Of a DNA stretch of 64,000 nt, positions 44,830-58,467 are shown piece after piece. A model generated the notes under the pieces. The model saw only the letters and a program-made list of their open reading frames with translations, was not told the origin of the DNA and did not search any database. Source of the stretch: Lycium barbarum (Eukaryota; Streptophyta; Magnoliopsida; Solanales; Solanaceae). The position numbers were made by a program, and so were the translations under genes. The stretch's first letter is position 1; each line of letters opens with the position of its first letter. The stretch covers positions 19,042,203 through 19,106,202 of the forward strand of contig NC_083341.1 in the NCBI RefSeq assembly GCF_019175385.1. Reading direction: 5' to 3'.

Positions 44830-47800
44830 ATCTTGTCCTTAATGCAGATTCGCAGCCAACGCAATGTTCAATGCTAGGAACCTCTAAAGGATTAAAACTT
44901 AACAAGTAGAAAATAAATTCAAATAATTCTCTTAGCATCAAGTAATCACAAATAAATTCAAGAGCGAGCATATTACAAATAAATTCAAGTAAATCACTTA
45001 GCAAGTAAGCAAGCCAACGACTTATAAAATTTTAACACAGACATTAATAACACGTCCTAAGATGCAGGGACCTCTTTATGCCAGAGGTAGGCCTAACGCC
45101 AAACATTCGAGATTATGATAGAGTGATCCAAGCCATTTCATCAAGACACTTGAGTTTGGAAATAAAAAGCTAAATTTCATTAAAATAACAAAGCGAGTAC
45201 ATTGATGAAACAATAAGCCAAAATACATAATGTAAAGACAATCCTAAGACTTAGCTAAGAGCTTTCGCACTTGTTCATGTTGGCGGCTGATCAGTAATCA
45301 TTTCAGTTAAATAGATCTTATGTATGTTTCCAAATCCAAGATAAAGGATTGGAAGAATTGGAATATCTAGAATTAGTCGCTTTCAAATGGCTTGCTCGGT
45401 TATTATTGCTTATTGGAGACGGGGCAATGGTCGAAATGCCTCAAACGATTTGGCGGGTTGATTCTTAGTGAATGACTTTCGAGATGCTATTGATAACTAA
45501 TAACTTTTCCAAGGCAGTCATACTATTGGTTTTTCCTGAAATGATCGTTGCACCTTTCCTTTTCTTCACGTCTGCATGGAGGTTGATTAGTTATAATGAC
45601 TTTCTAGCCTCCTTGTATGCGGCAAAAATTAATTGATTCTAGACAGATAGCGTTTGAGGAACTGTTAAACTTTTGTCTGAACTCGATTTGTTTTGAAAAG
45701 TTGCTGAAAACAAGGAATGTTTGTTTGCATGTGCTTGCTCATCTTTAATACCAAAGTCTTCTTTCGATTCTGTTTCCAGTTCTTTCTATTAGTATGCATG
45801 GAGTATTGTTACCGAGCTACTGTAATATGATAGCAAGCGTACGCACTAATATGTTTAACATCATTTATAAGAAATAATTCACTTCATGTAGCTGTTGATA
45901 TCTTAATCCTTCAACTATGGATATTTTATTTTACCATCAATAATATGGACTATTATAGGAAGTCAAATGAATATCCCAAACATGAATGAAGAATTTCTGA
46001 ACACATTTTTTGCAGCACAAAACTGAAAATTTTGAGCACAACAATTTCAAGAATCCCATGCCAATCTCAATCTGAACCAATCAACACATTAAAAATTGAA
46101 TCTCTTTGGGACCCATTACACCAAATAAGATTTCAAACAAACCCACCCTTATCTTTAACTAAAACTTAACCAGAATAAACACCACCCCATAAGTGTAGAA
46201 ATATGCTCTTTTAAAGAACATAGCAGCAACAACTGCTTTGCTTTCATCAAGTGTGGCATCTTTGTAGTAGCAATTTTCAGCAAAGAAATGACATTAGTTG
46301 GCCCAAGTGTAGTATCAAGTTCAAATTAGTAAAATTTCATCAGGTGTAGCAATCAGTTTTTTAAAGAACATAGCAGCAGCTGAATAAGCTATTCTTAAGT
46401 ATAATAGTTGAAGCATCAAGCCTAACAAGTATTCTCAAGTGCAGCAACTATTTAGCTTAAAACACAGCAGCATTTTGGTTCAAATCAGCTCAATCGAAGC
46501 AGCAGTAGTGGGCACAAAATGCTAATGATTCGGCTCAAGATGTGGCAGCTACTAACACAATAACTCAAGTGTAATATCTGTTCATTTTCCCTCAAAATAC
46601 AGCCACCTTTTGGCTCAAAAGTACAGCAATATAAAGGCCAAAATTAGCAGTAGTTTGGCTCAAGCCATAACAGCAAACTGGTTCACAGTTGGCCGGCAAT
46701 TTAATTTGAAATGCAGCAGCAAAAGGGCTTTTAAAACACAACAACAAATGGTCCAAATGCACCAGCAGCAGCAACTTACAGCAGCAGCAACAAGACAGCA
46801 ATTCAAGGAGATTTTAGGATGTAAACTCCCCAGATCATGCAAAGAAAACATGGGTAAAGGATGAGTATAAAACAAACACAAAGGAGTTTTATCTGTTATT
46901 TCATGTGTTGGAAGATAGCCGCTTCTTGATGGATCAAGACTTTAACTTATGCACAGAATCTCAAGCTTGAGGAGACTAGGCAACAATGGGAGTCACTACC
47001 TTCATATTTTCGATGCCGCGCAAGATCAAACGGCTTCTAGAACCCCAAGCATGGCAGACTATCGAAAAAGGTCTAACCAATCCCATAAGTGTTCCTCGAC
47101 TTTCATTTAAGATCTTAGTAAAAAAAACTTCAGCCAAGATGCACCAGTGAAACACCTTCAAGAAAAGGTGTAAACGACCAAAATCTCAGCAGCTTCTTAC
47201 AACAAACATAACAGCCAAGTAGCAGCTCAAAAGTGCAGTAGTATTTTAGCTCAAATCTACTCAGTAATGCAGCCATTTTCAACCTCAGAGCGGCAGCCAT
47301 TTATAACCACAGTTTGCCTTCGAATAGGCAGCTATTTAGCATAATGTGCAGTGATGGGCTTTAGCAAAATGTGCAACACCATTCATACAATCATTATCAA
47401 ATGCTTATGTTTCTTTAAAACTCAACAGCACCAGAAGTGTATCTTTTGTGAAACAAAGCAATAACTCAAGTCACAAAAAAAAAAAAAAAAATACATCTGT
47501 TCTTTCCAGAATTCAAAGTATAGCAAGTGTGATTTTAATGCTCCAGAACACAGCAACAATTTGTTTGCCAATGTAGTTTTATCATATTTTACCAAGATAA
47601 TGCATACAGAGCAAACCTAGGTTGACATGACCAAAGCAGAATTTTTTATGTATTTTAAAGCTAAGAGATATAGTCACACAAGGTTTAATATTCAGATTAT
47701 TTTAGCTTCCTTTAACTGGGCTGAACATAATATTCATTTCCTTTACTTTTCACAAAGCAATTTATGCATTAAAGGATAAGAAGAAACTTTATTCACTTGG

Positions 47801-50800
47801 TCATATTCAATGGAAGCTAGAGATTGTGAGGCATAGGATGCTGCACATATACATAAGCTAAGGAATTCAGATATCACAACATAGCACCAACAAACAAAGT
47901 GACAGCTACACCAAATACAAAATGGAACAGTGTCATACTGATGGTGGACACAGGGTCGATCAGGCACCAATGAAAATTATCTAGGCATGCTAACTACACT
48001 AGAAACAAGTTTAAAGAAGAAGGAAAGTAATGGGATCATGTCCTAGTCAACAATCACTCAAGCAGTTTGAAAAATTGCGAAGATGTAAGATTTATGTCTT
48101 CAAAAGACCTGTGGTCCATTAGAAGAGGGTTTTGACAGTTTTAGACCTCTTACTCATATCTAATGTTCATTTTTCAAACATATATATAGGGAACAGTAGG
48201 TCAAAAAACTGGCTTTATACCTGTTTATTGTGTCTAGCAACTCAGCAGATTGAAACATCTCAAAGAGTAAGACAAATACATAGTAAACTAACTGGACATG
48301 TCTTCTTATAAACACAACAATTAAACTAGGCAGTCCATCAAAAGGGGCTAGCATAGCAAAGACTTAAGGGAAATTCTTAACATGGCATACTGCATAGATG
48401 TGGTACCCAACACTTAATCACAACAACAACAAATCAGTTAATTCTAACTATAGGAATTGGTTTTCTCAGAGCTTACATTTGCTAACACACCTCGATTGGA
48501 ACAAGCCGTTTCACAGCCCTATCTTTAAAACTTTAAAACTTCATCAAATATTTCTTGAAAGAGAATACGCACCAACGAGAGATCTATAAAATAAAGTCAA
48601 AAGCGGGTATCTTGAAGCCTTGAGCATGCTACAAAACAGCCAGTTTCCTAGCTAAACCTCTTAGTGTAATAACTTTATAATCCTATGTTTGGCATTCAAC
48701 CCTTATCAACCACATCCTACCTTTATAAAGATAAAAGAATCAGCAGCCCTTTCAAGCCTCTTAGATCCCAAACAGGATGATTCATTAACTATTAGGGCGC
48801 CTGAGTGATATAAATAAACCACTACCTGCAAACACTCAATATTCTGAAACTAAAAATGACATATGGATCATGCCCAGCCTTATTTACGACCAAAGGAGAC
48901 AAGCAACTAACTTCCTCCCTTTTATCTAGCATCCAGCTACAAGTGCTCCTGATCTCTGCTACTATTATGGAAAATCACAAATAATGAAGTGAAACAACTT
49001 GCTTCTCAAGATTTTGGAAATAAGAAAATGAAGCATGAACTTTACTAATTCATTGGACATAAACAAGTAGGAGCTATGAACATCCTGTTTAATGGCTAAC
49101 AAACAAAGAGTTTTTCCCAATAATAGTTATCACAACAAAGATCATCTCCCAGAAAGATGTTAAACATTAAAATAAGGGGATAGACCACCCCAACTTCATC
49201 AAATAGCTTAAAAGGAATGAATTAGTTAAAACATTTCCTATTCTAGGATTGGTTAAAAGACAGCCAGACCAAGAAATGCTCGCTTACACCACAAAACAAC
49301 CTGTTTTAAATACTTCACTAGGCTCACTTATCTAAATAGGTTGTTTCATATCAAGTCACCTTAACATCTCTAAGAGCATACTTAGATTATAATGTAAATA
49401 GGAAAAGGCTGATTATGTCTCAAAAGAATACTTACATACAAGCAACATAAAATAATAAGCAGGATCTACCAAAATCATTAGGTACAAATGCTTGCATGCA
49501 AGAAAAGAAGGATTATAGTTAAACATTCAGAGTTCTTTAATTTCAAGTTTTTTTTTTCTAGTAAGATTGCATATCACAACTGCAAATTTCAAAAAATGAA
49601 GCGGGGCAGCAACAGAAGTACTTGGGACTTCTGGAACATATTACCAAACTCAAAAGCACTGGGAAATCATTCTTCAAGCAGGCCATTGGAGAAAAAATAA
49701 TTTTGAACTCAAGTTATGAGCAATACCTATCTAAACCATCTTGAACTTGAGCAAAATGGAACTGAAAAGCTAAACTAGACAATAATCTCCATTAGATTGA
49801 TATTTTACTGATTCACCTTAAGTTCAAGATCATTACAAATGAAATAGCAACAAACACTTACACAATTAAGACCATCTAAAGACTACTTACACTTAAACCT
49901 GAAGCAGATGGTTCACGACTGATCTTTATTAGTTAAAATCTAAGGAAACTATGCTAAGTTAAACCAACAAACTGCCCCAATCAGTGCACGAGACTTTTAT
50001 TTTTAGCTAAAACAGGACCAACATTAGCCACTAAATACCAACAAACCAACAGTAGACTGTCCAACGCAATCAACAACAACCTCTCAAAACAGCAGAACAA
50101 TACTTCACGATGTGATTTTAAAATAACTCATGCGCATATTAGGATGCCAAGATATCTAGACACACTTCACAGAACATTTTGAACCTTTGAAGCCTAAAGC
50201 AGCACCTAATAACAAGAGAGAATACTTGCCTACAAACAGCATATGAAGAGAAACCAACTCATAGCAGCAGACCTGCTAAAGCTATGTTCACATAACTATT
50301 CCTGAGGTTAAAACATAGGCAGACCATGTAATTTAGGATTGACTCTACCTTAAACCATTTTGGGACCAATCACAAGATAAACAATCCACCAAATCCTCTC
50401 TAAACTGTTATATTTTAAATAGGAATCCCAACCAAGCTTAAGCAGCTAAATAGCCCCCCTAGGTACATACTTAACTGTTACCTTTGGTTAAAACAGAGTG
50501 CGACTCAGACGACAACACTAAGAATATTGTAACTACTAATCCACAAACTCCACTAATTATCAGAATGGACTGAACAAGGCAACCATCAGCTAGAGACTAC
50601 GTAAGGAGCACTTAATCAAATATCAGATTCATGTCAATCATTAATCAAGCTACTCAAAACTGGAGCTATGTTACACCAGCATCTATATCACATCAGTGCA
50701 CAAACGATAGTTTTGTTTTCCTGATAAGCGATTTCAACACTGTAACCTATTCTAATTCAAGCAGCCAAGCAAATAAGTACTGAAAACTCACTACTAACAT

Positions 50801-52491
50801 GAACATCAAACAGAGATGGAACTAATCAAAACTGCCCCAAACTAAAGCTGTGAACCTGAGGGAAAAGAGAAAACGAAGGAAAGGTAATAGGCATGCATGA
50901 CCCAATGAGACTCATAATGTTGAGACACATAACCAAACAAGCAACTCCAATTAGACTCCTAACATTGAGACACATACCCAAAAAAGCATTCTAGTTCGAA
51001 TTTAATCGATCTCCGGCAAAATACATATATGCTTGAACAAAGCTAGGCTAAACAGATATGAGGCATGCTAATAACCTAGCACTAACTTGAACTAACACAT
51101 AGTTAAAGAAGGAATTTGAGCTCTACTTAGCATACTTGTAATCATTTAAAAAAAGCACACCATTGACTACACAACCAAATTAAAACTAACATATATTAAT
51201 CACATAAAAAGGGTTAGTTAGTACAGAAACCATACGCATGATAACCAAATTTATCTAACAACCAGCTATACTAAAAAACAATCAATGACATATTGAAGAT
51301 TCGTAACTAAATAGCCAAACAACTTCAAAAGCCTAGACGTGGTGTAGCTTAATAGATAAACACTCAAAACTTCATAGATAGATGCTTAAACTAAGGCACT
51401 CAAACGAAAATGCAAACAGAATGAACAAACGTTTACTGGACTGAATAGCTAAACTAAGCAAACATGCGACAAAAACTGACATAGACTGACTGACAAAGCC
51501 AATGAGCACACCAATTTAGGTCTGATTTGTACTAAACAGGTCTGTTATGATTGGAAAAGTAAACTAAGCAATCCCTATCAGCTGAGTACTCATCTAATTA
51601 CAAGACAGATCAAAGGTTTCAATTGTAACAGACCTGAAACTCAAGCTAACTCTTCCTTTGCATTTAAACACGTCGAAGTTGTGACTAAAGTGTATTAACA
51701 TTTGAAAGAGTATTCTTATCAATTTTAAGATATTGCTAATCCTCACAACTTTAAACTAAAGAAGCCTCGATACTATGTTGAATACTGTTTCAAACATATG
51801 AATCTAATCTAATCTAAGACACATTAAACAAAGCACATAAAGAACACATAATGCTACACTATGGCAGAATTATCCTACAAAAAGAAAATGATTCCCAAAC
51901 TCGACATGTCATGGTTAGGCTCGGATCCTTCTATCATTATCACGGTACACATAATATGCTTGCTGGTCGGTGGGTTATGAAACCCGTCGACAATTTGATA
52001 GGTTTCCTAATTGTGGAACCGATATCTAGGATCGACCCACCTAAGGCTTATGCATGCATGACTTAAATAAAATTGGTGGCAAAGCTCTATCTTAAGTTTC
52101 TAAGATTTGGCTTGCTAGACACAAGGTTCCCGAGCGGACTACTCGAGTGAGAAGGCTACGCGGTCCCCGTTACTCGGGCACCCCGCGCATACGCCAACTC
52201 TCCTAAAATTTGGATTCTACGAAGAAAAATTTGCGGGTGCGCAAAACACACCTCGCGTGTACGTGTGATAGTGTGAGTTCTCCAAAAGTGGAGGAAATAT
52301 GACCGGAATGCCAATTTAAGGAAAGCAGTAACATATTATTACATAGAAAATTTCACATAATAAAGCAATCACTTAAAAGAACATAAAAGAAAAACAAATG
52401 AAGCAACAATAAAAGTAAACATAAAGAAAACAACCAAACATCCAACAAATTAATTATTAACCTAAGTTTGTTATGGTTAGAACCTTTATTA
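44830..52491 (-). other. Long 5' leader of the inner Ogre-like element
   Basis: 7.7 kb between gag and the PBS without a recognisable domain on either strand. It is A-rich on the plus strand, has a CAGCAGCAA-rich patch at about 46500-46800 and an A run at 47476-47491. The ends match copy 1 (45812-46300 with 8065-8660; 51887-52512 with 11003-11595), while the middle of copy 1 is shorter and more diverged. Some Ogre elements carry an extra reading frame before gag; none is supported here. Confidence 0.65.
51887..52090. repeat. Leader block conserved between the two Ogre-like copies
   Basis: ATTCCCAAACTCGACATGTC ... CCACCTAAGG matches 11003-11200 with only about a dozen differences over 200 bp. 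The plus strand, opposite to gag, is open in both copies over the shared block and ends at the same Ala-Cys-Met-Thr stop (52066 and its equivalent at about 11172). Confidence 0.7.
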
Positions 52492-52509
52492 TCCTCAGCG
52501 GAGTCTCCA
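52492..52509 (-). other. Primer-binding site of the inner element
   Basis: Minus strand TGGAGACTCCGCTGAGGA, 3 nt inside the 5' LTR. It differs at two positions from the site of copy 1 (TGGCGACTCCGCTGGGGA). Confidence 0.8.
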
Positions 52510-52512
52510 AGC

Positions 52513-55399
52513 TGTTATACCCCATTTTAACCGGGTTGAAGCGGAGTACAACATATTGGTGATTCCTATTTGTTTTATTTTTAGGAGTCGCCACCTAATT
52601 GATTTTAAGGTGAATTAGGGCACCTAATTACTAACTAAGGTAAAGCTAACTGAACCTCCGTTAATAGTCTGCTTAATCAGTATGATTCTAGGTAAGGGTT
52701 CTATATTATCCTAAAGGGAAGGGGTTAGGCATCCTTTAGAATCCGTTAACTACGGTTATCCGGCCAATCTTAGGTTAATTAATTGAGGTTTAAATTTAAG
52801 AAAATAGCTTTGAGAAAAGAAAAAAAAAAGAAAAAGAAAGAAGAAGAAAAAAAAAAGATAACTTATATCTAACAAAGTTTAAAATATTATTATATGAATG
52901 ATGCACTCTATACGGTGAAAATAAGTACTTAATGTTCAGAGTGATAATCCTAAATGATAGAAGCTACCCCTTTCTAATCCTATATGAATCATAGGCTCTC
53001 CACCTAATTTTAAAACACACACAATCCAAAACGCAGACAAATCAGCAATCATAAAATGGATGAAAGAAAAAGAATGATAAGAAAAAAAAGAATAAAATGC
53101 TACAGGCGGCCTCTAACGAGTTTCGCCTGCCCGATGTGATCTAAGAATTGCGGCACGAGATGACTCTATGGATGGGTGTGCTGAGTCTCCTCTTGAGACT
53201 TTGTTTTGATAAAGTCCCAAATTAAGACTCCGTTTGCTCCGATGTGTACATGTAAAAGAAACGGGAAAAGAGATAAAGATTAGCATCCAACTGTGACAAA
53301 GCTATTATTGTTCTGAGAAAAGGTAACAGATTAATTAGTTCCTTCTTTACTTTAACCCAAGTATAGAAAACAACAAAAAGAAGCTAAAAACATGAGCGAC
53401 ATTATTTTCAAAGCGAACCACATAGAAGAACCACAAGCAAGAGCTAACTAATACCAGTAACTGAGAAACAACCGTGATAAGAAACTACCTATAACATGAA
53501 CTCAAATAAACAGAAACAAGAATTTCGAAGCAAACCACATAGAAGAATAGCGAACAAAAGCTAACTAATGCCAACAACTAAGAAACAGCCGTGATAAGAA
53601 AACCTATAACATGAATGCAAATAAACAGAAATGAGAATTTCAAAGCAAACCACATAGAAGAACAGGATTGTAAAATGAAATGGAAGAAGGAAAATCACTT
53701 AAACAGATTCTGAAAGAAAAAGGGAAACTCATTAATTGGAAACACCACAGTGAGGGAAAGCTAAGGCGGAACCAAACTTGAAATTAACAAAATATTCATA
53801 ACTAATGGCTCTGTTCCATTGGCAAACAGCTAACATTTTAGTTACGTTTAGCATGGTACGACTATTCTTGGATCATGAACAAAATTAGCTCAATGTTTAA
53901 TCAAAATCCAGACCCAGAAAAGGTAACGTATTGGTTATGCTTAGTTCTATCTCCGTTAAAGATAACAAGTTGCTTAGTTTTAACTAATTGCTCTTAACAT
54001 TGACCTTCACCATATACTAAGGGAGAAAAACGCAAAGAGAACATAGTAAAAACTTCATATTTTCATACAGTAGCAAGGAAAACTAATTTTTTTAGCTAGA
54101 TAAAACAAACTTAAGCTAATCTTATACGACACAGACACATAGAGTTAAAAGTAGAAGAATTCTAAAATAAAGAAGGAAATTACTGAAACTACTAATCTAA
54201 TCTACTTCTAATAAAAGCTAATAAATCAACTAATCTCGAAACTAATATAACATCATAATCGGCAGAATCAAAATAGAAATGCTAAGATAATGAGAGAATT
54301 ACCTTCTTCGGGTGCAGCGAAGTGAGGCGCGGAGTTTCCAATCTACCTCGAAGACTACGAAATCCGGGCTTGCGATACTCGGATTCAAAACGACACCGAT
54401 ACAAACAGAAAACAAAAAACAAAAAAAACGACTCAGAATTTTGACTCGATATTCAGAAATAAAGCTACTATTAAGGATTAATATATTTTAGGGAATTTTC
54501 GGGTTCAATAGCTTATTTTGAAGGATTTTGGCGACTGGAAAATTTCTCTTCAAGCGGTTGCCGGCTTTCTCCTCCAAAAACCCCCCCTTTCAAACGTTTC
54601 GAACACCCCTATTTATATGGTTTTCTTTGTGTTGTGTTGAAATAAAAGAAATACGTGTGGGGAACAGGGGGGATGGGGATGACAGTGAGCGTGGGGGGAC
54701 AAGGGGAGGTGGAAGAGACAGAGGCAACGTAGGAAGTGGAGGAGAGAAGAGAGAGAGACGAAGGAGGGAGAAAGGGGCTGGGGTGTGCGGCTGAAGCCAA
54801 GAATGAGCAAGGAACCCTAATGGTTCCTTGTTAAACGAAAAAGGCGGGTCGGGTTAAAAATTTGGACTGGGTTGGCTGAACACATTGGGCTGGTTAATTA
54901 AAATGTTGGTTGGTTCTGAAAATTGGTCCGAAAATAGTATGAGTTGATTGGGCTACTACATTTAAATAAAAGACCAATTTAAATTACTTAATATAAAATG
55001 TGCAATTATTAATACTCGGGTAATAAATTATATGTCGTCATAATAGCAGTGCAATAATATTTGAAATTCAACAGTGAGTGAATGCTGTTATTTAATTATG
55101 CGAAGATAAATGCGATGCGTGTGCGTAAGACGGTAAAAAATGCTGAAATGATAATTATGACAATACTAGTAATAATAATAAAAAATAGTAACAAATAATA
55201 ATAATAATAATAATAATAGTAATAGTAATAATAATAATGGTAGTAATGACGGTAGTAAATGACAGGATAATGAAATGCCGGTATTAATAAAAGCTAATTA
55301 TAGTAAAAATGCAGATAATTATTTTTAAAAGTTACCAAAATATTAGAAGCGAAAAATAGGTATTTTGGAGGAAACGTGGGACAAAATTGGGTGTCAACA
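52513..55399 (-). mobile_element. 5' LTR of the inner Ogre-like element, 2.89 kb
   Basis: Same ends as the left LTR. Compared with copy 1 it carries an additional block (equivalent to 37449-37824) with A-rich tracts and GCGGCCTCTAACGAGTTTCG. The (AAT)n tract at about 55195-55235 is shorter than in the sister LTR. Confidence 0.95.
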
Positions 55400-56008
55400 T
55401 TGGTTATACCCGGAGTAAGCATCGAGAAAACTTAACATCTCATGCCCGGCCGTTGCATCGATCATTCTATCGATGTGAGGCAACGGAAATGAATCCTTCG
55501 AGCATACTTTGTTTAGATCCTTATAATCAACGTACATTCGAAATTTATTACCTTTTTTCGGCACCACTACTACGTTAGCTAGCCAGTCCGGGTACTTTAC
55601 CTCCCGGATAGAGCTTATTTTCAAAAGCTTCGTTACCTCATCCTTTACGAAGGCGTGTTTTGCCTCTGCCATGGGCCTTCTCTTCTGCTTCACCGGGGGG
55701 AACCTCCCGTCTAGTCTGAGCTTGTGAGTTGTTACTTCCGGTGGCACACCTGTCATATCTATATGGGACCGTACGAAGCAATCGGCATTAGCTTGAAGAA
55801 ATTTAACTAACTTGTTCCTGAGCTCCGAGGTTAACCCCGTGCCCAGGTATACCTTTCTATCCGGTAGGTATTCGAACAAGATGATTTGCTCCAACTCCTC
55901 TACTGTTGACTTGGTTGCATCTGACTCATCCGGCAAGACGAATGATCTAGGTACACCGAAATCATCCTCTTCATACCTCGGGTCCAACCCCTTCTTCTCC
56001 GATGTCAA
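55400..56008 (-). pseudogene. Tat gypsy reverse transcriptase N-terminal half
   Basis: Fingers and palm motifs HKLRLDGRFPPVKQKRRPM, EVKYPDWLANVVVVPKKG, FRMYVDYKDLNKVCSKDSFP and LPHIDRMIDATAG end in LSFLDAYSGYNQ, where the inner element inserted; the polypeptide resumes at 37142. The first catalytic Asp (FLDAYSG) is preserved. The N-terminal part contains the region linking protease to RT (DRKVYLGTGL, ADCFVRSHIDMTG). Confidence 0.95.
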
Positions 56009-56066
56009 ACCCGTGTACTTTAGTTGCTATTTGGAGTCCTTACCCCCGGTTGACTCATCTTCTTTT

Positions 56067-56498
56067 TTATCCGGTTTTTTTGGGAAGAGGTGACGCTTCC
56101 TCGACCGCGAACATCTCCCTTGCAGTGGGTTGTTCGCCTCGGATGGTTTTTATCCTCTCTGAGGTCGAGAATTTCAGCAGCTGATGTAATGTCGATGGCA
56201 CAGCCCTCATGCTATATATCCAAGGTCTACCCAGCAATGCATTATACTTCATATCTCCTTCGATTATATAGAACACCGTTTGTTGGATAGTACCATCAAT
56301 GTTGACCGGCAAAGAGATCTCCCCCTTCGTGGTTTCGCTCGCCATGTTGAACCTAATGAGCACTCGGGCTACCGGTACGATCTGATCGAGCAGCCTTAGC
56401 TGTTCAACCACTTTCCACCGGATGATGTTGGCTGAACTACCTGGGTCAATCAAAATACGTTTAACTTGTGATTTAAAAATAAGAATAGAGATTACCAA
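56067..56498 (-). pseudogene. Tat gypsy aspartic protease region
   Basis: VKRILIDPGSSANII is the active-site segment with D-P-G, a variant of the D-S/T-G triad that I recall from related Solanaceae copies. It is followed by GDMKYNALLGRPWIYSMRAVPSTLHQ, the conserved C-terminal protease motif. The enzyme would cleave the gag-pol polyprotein. The frame overlaps the end of the gag frame by 7 bp and closes before RT, so at least one frameshift separates it from the RT frame. Confidence 0.88.
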
Positions 56499-58404
56499 TG
56501 CATCATTGTGCAGTTGAATGATGCCTTCTGCATCCTCGTTGTTGAAGGAGATGGAACCTCGGGTAAGTAATCCCCGCTGCGCTTCTCACGCACAATGGAA
56601 ACCTTCACCCGTTTCATCACCGGCCCTCGAGGGGTATCGGTACCCTCGATTATCATGTTGATTATATGCTGTAGTTCTACTGGTTCGGCCCGTTTATGAG
56701 ATTCCCTTTCCTTGTAGTGACCTTTGGCTCGTTCACTTAGCAATTCTCGGAGGTGGCCATTCTTCAATAACCGAGCCACCTCCTCTCTTAGCTGGCGACA
56801 GTCCTCAGTTCTGTGCCCATGGGTTCCATGATATTCACACATCACGCTCGGGTCCCGTTGCTCCGGGTCTGACCTTAGTGGTCTCGGCCATCTTGCTTCT
56901 GCGATACGACCAATAGCCGAGACGAGGTCTGAAGTGTTGACGTTGAAGTTGTACTCCGATATCCATGGCAAGTCTTTGTTGCTGGCCGAGCTTCCGGCAT
57001 CGCTCCTAAATGAGAGACCTCGATTGTTTGACGGGCGTTCAGTCCGTTTATCACCCCGACTGGAGAATTGACTCGGGCCAACCCTTGATTTTTCCAACCT
57101 GAAGCTTGGCTTTTCCGAATGAGAGTATGGCAGATACCTTTCCCTCGATGGTCTGGACTCCGGCTCGTAATTTTTTCCCGATCTTTCCAAGCTTTTGTTG
57201 ATATTTACGGGCCCCGGGGGAAGCTCGAATTGGTCATCTTCTACCCGAATCTTCGATTCGTATCTGTTATGGACATCCGCCTAGGTCACAGCCTCGTATT
57301 CCAGCAAGTTTTCCTTTAGTTTGAATGAGGCCATCGAGCTCCGAGGATTGAGCCCTTTGGTAAAACTTGTGCAACCCATTCCTCCAGAACCGGAGGGAGC
57401 TCAATTCGTTCCCTTTGGAATCGGTTGACAAATTCACGCAATAACTCATCATCCCTTTGGGCTATACGGAAAGTATCCGCCTTACGGGCCTGCACCTTTT
57501 TGGCACCGGCATGAGCCTTTATGAACGCATCCGCGAGCATTTCGAAAGAAGTGATTGAATGTTCGAGTAGATAGTCATACCAAGTCAATGCTCCCTTCAA
57601 CAGAGTTTCCCCAAACTTTTTCAACACCACGGATTTAACTTCATCCTCTTCAACATCATTGCCTTTTATGGCACAGGTGTATGAAGTCACGTGTTCCTGA
57701 GGGTTCGTTGTGCCGTCATATTTCTGGATATCCGACATTTTGAACCTCTTCGGGATCAATTTCGGAGCCGCACTCGGAGGAAAAGGCCTCTGAATGTACC
57801 TCTTCGAATCCGGTCCTTTCAGAATAGGCGGAGCCCCCGGGATCTGGTCCACCCGGGAGTTATATGTTTCCACCCTCTTCTTAGTCGAGTCTACCCGCTT
57901 CGCCAATGTTTCGAGCATTCTCAGAACTTCGGTGGATGAGCCAGCTCCGGACCCATTACTCTCGACCATCCGCGTCTCGTCCCTTCTGGGTTCGGCAACA
58001 CCTTTCGTCCTCTCCGGGGTCGTTTTATCATTTTTGCTTTGCAACTGAGCTATTGCGACTTCTTGTTCGGCAATAGCTGCCCTCTGTTCCTGCAACATTT
58101 CAAAAATTAAACGTAAGTCAATATTATCATCCGGGGTATGCGGCACTTTCCGGCTTTGTGTCCGGGACAAAGTAATTGAATTGTGAGTATTTAAAGGATC
58201 GGTGGCCGGTGCGGCGGCATTCTCATGATTCACGGCGTTTTGTCGGTTGAGGCCCTCCCTCGAATTAACGGGGTTTGGGTCGACGGGATTTGCTAGTAAT
58301 CCTCGTGGCCCACTGTCTTCATTTTCGGCCACAATCTCGTTGTTGTTGACGTGACCAGATTGTCCACTGTTTGCCATTTGGTCCGTTTTCACAGAGACGA
58401 ACAA
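56492..58404 (-). pseudogene. Tat gypsy gag, frameshifted
   Basis: First frame 58404-57316: a variable N-terminus, a coiled coil (EMLQEQRAAIAEQEVAIAQL), then the Retrotrans_gag domain from PKRFKMSDIQKYDGTTNPQE through ALTWYDYLLEHSITSFEML to NRFQRERIELPPVLEEW. Second frame to 56492 carries the zinc-knuckle variant CEYHGTHGHRTEDC and a basic tail. A frameshift near 57340-57370 and at least one further lesion before 57190 separate the two frames. The first frame starts about 85 bp inside the 5' LTR border. Confidence 0.9.
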
Positions 58405-58467
58405 AAGATTTTTTCGATCCTAACGGGTAAGAGATAGAAATCAAGATCAAAGACCACTATTATCCTA

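Larger units (their letters stand above)
37148..55399 (-). mobile_element. Ogre-like LTR retrotransposon (inner element), gag-only, 18.25 kb
   Basis: Complete ends: LTRs at 37148-40022 and 52513-55399, with the 5-bp duplication TTGGT at 37143-37147 and 55400-55404, which is part of the interrupted RT codons for SGYNQ. PBS at 52492-52509; polypurine tract beside the left LTR (minus strand GCAAAGAGGGACAAG). Minus-strand order: 5' LTR, a 7.7-kb leader, gag, a 3.2-kb tract with tandem arrays, 3' LTR. No protease, RT, RNase H or integrase motif is visible anywhere in 40023-52512. Very long LTRs, a long leader, a Tat/Ogre-type gag and 3' tandem arrays fit an Ogre relative. It is best read as non-autonomous. 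About two dozen LTR differences in 2.88 kb indicate a recent insertion. Confidence 0.9.
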
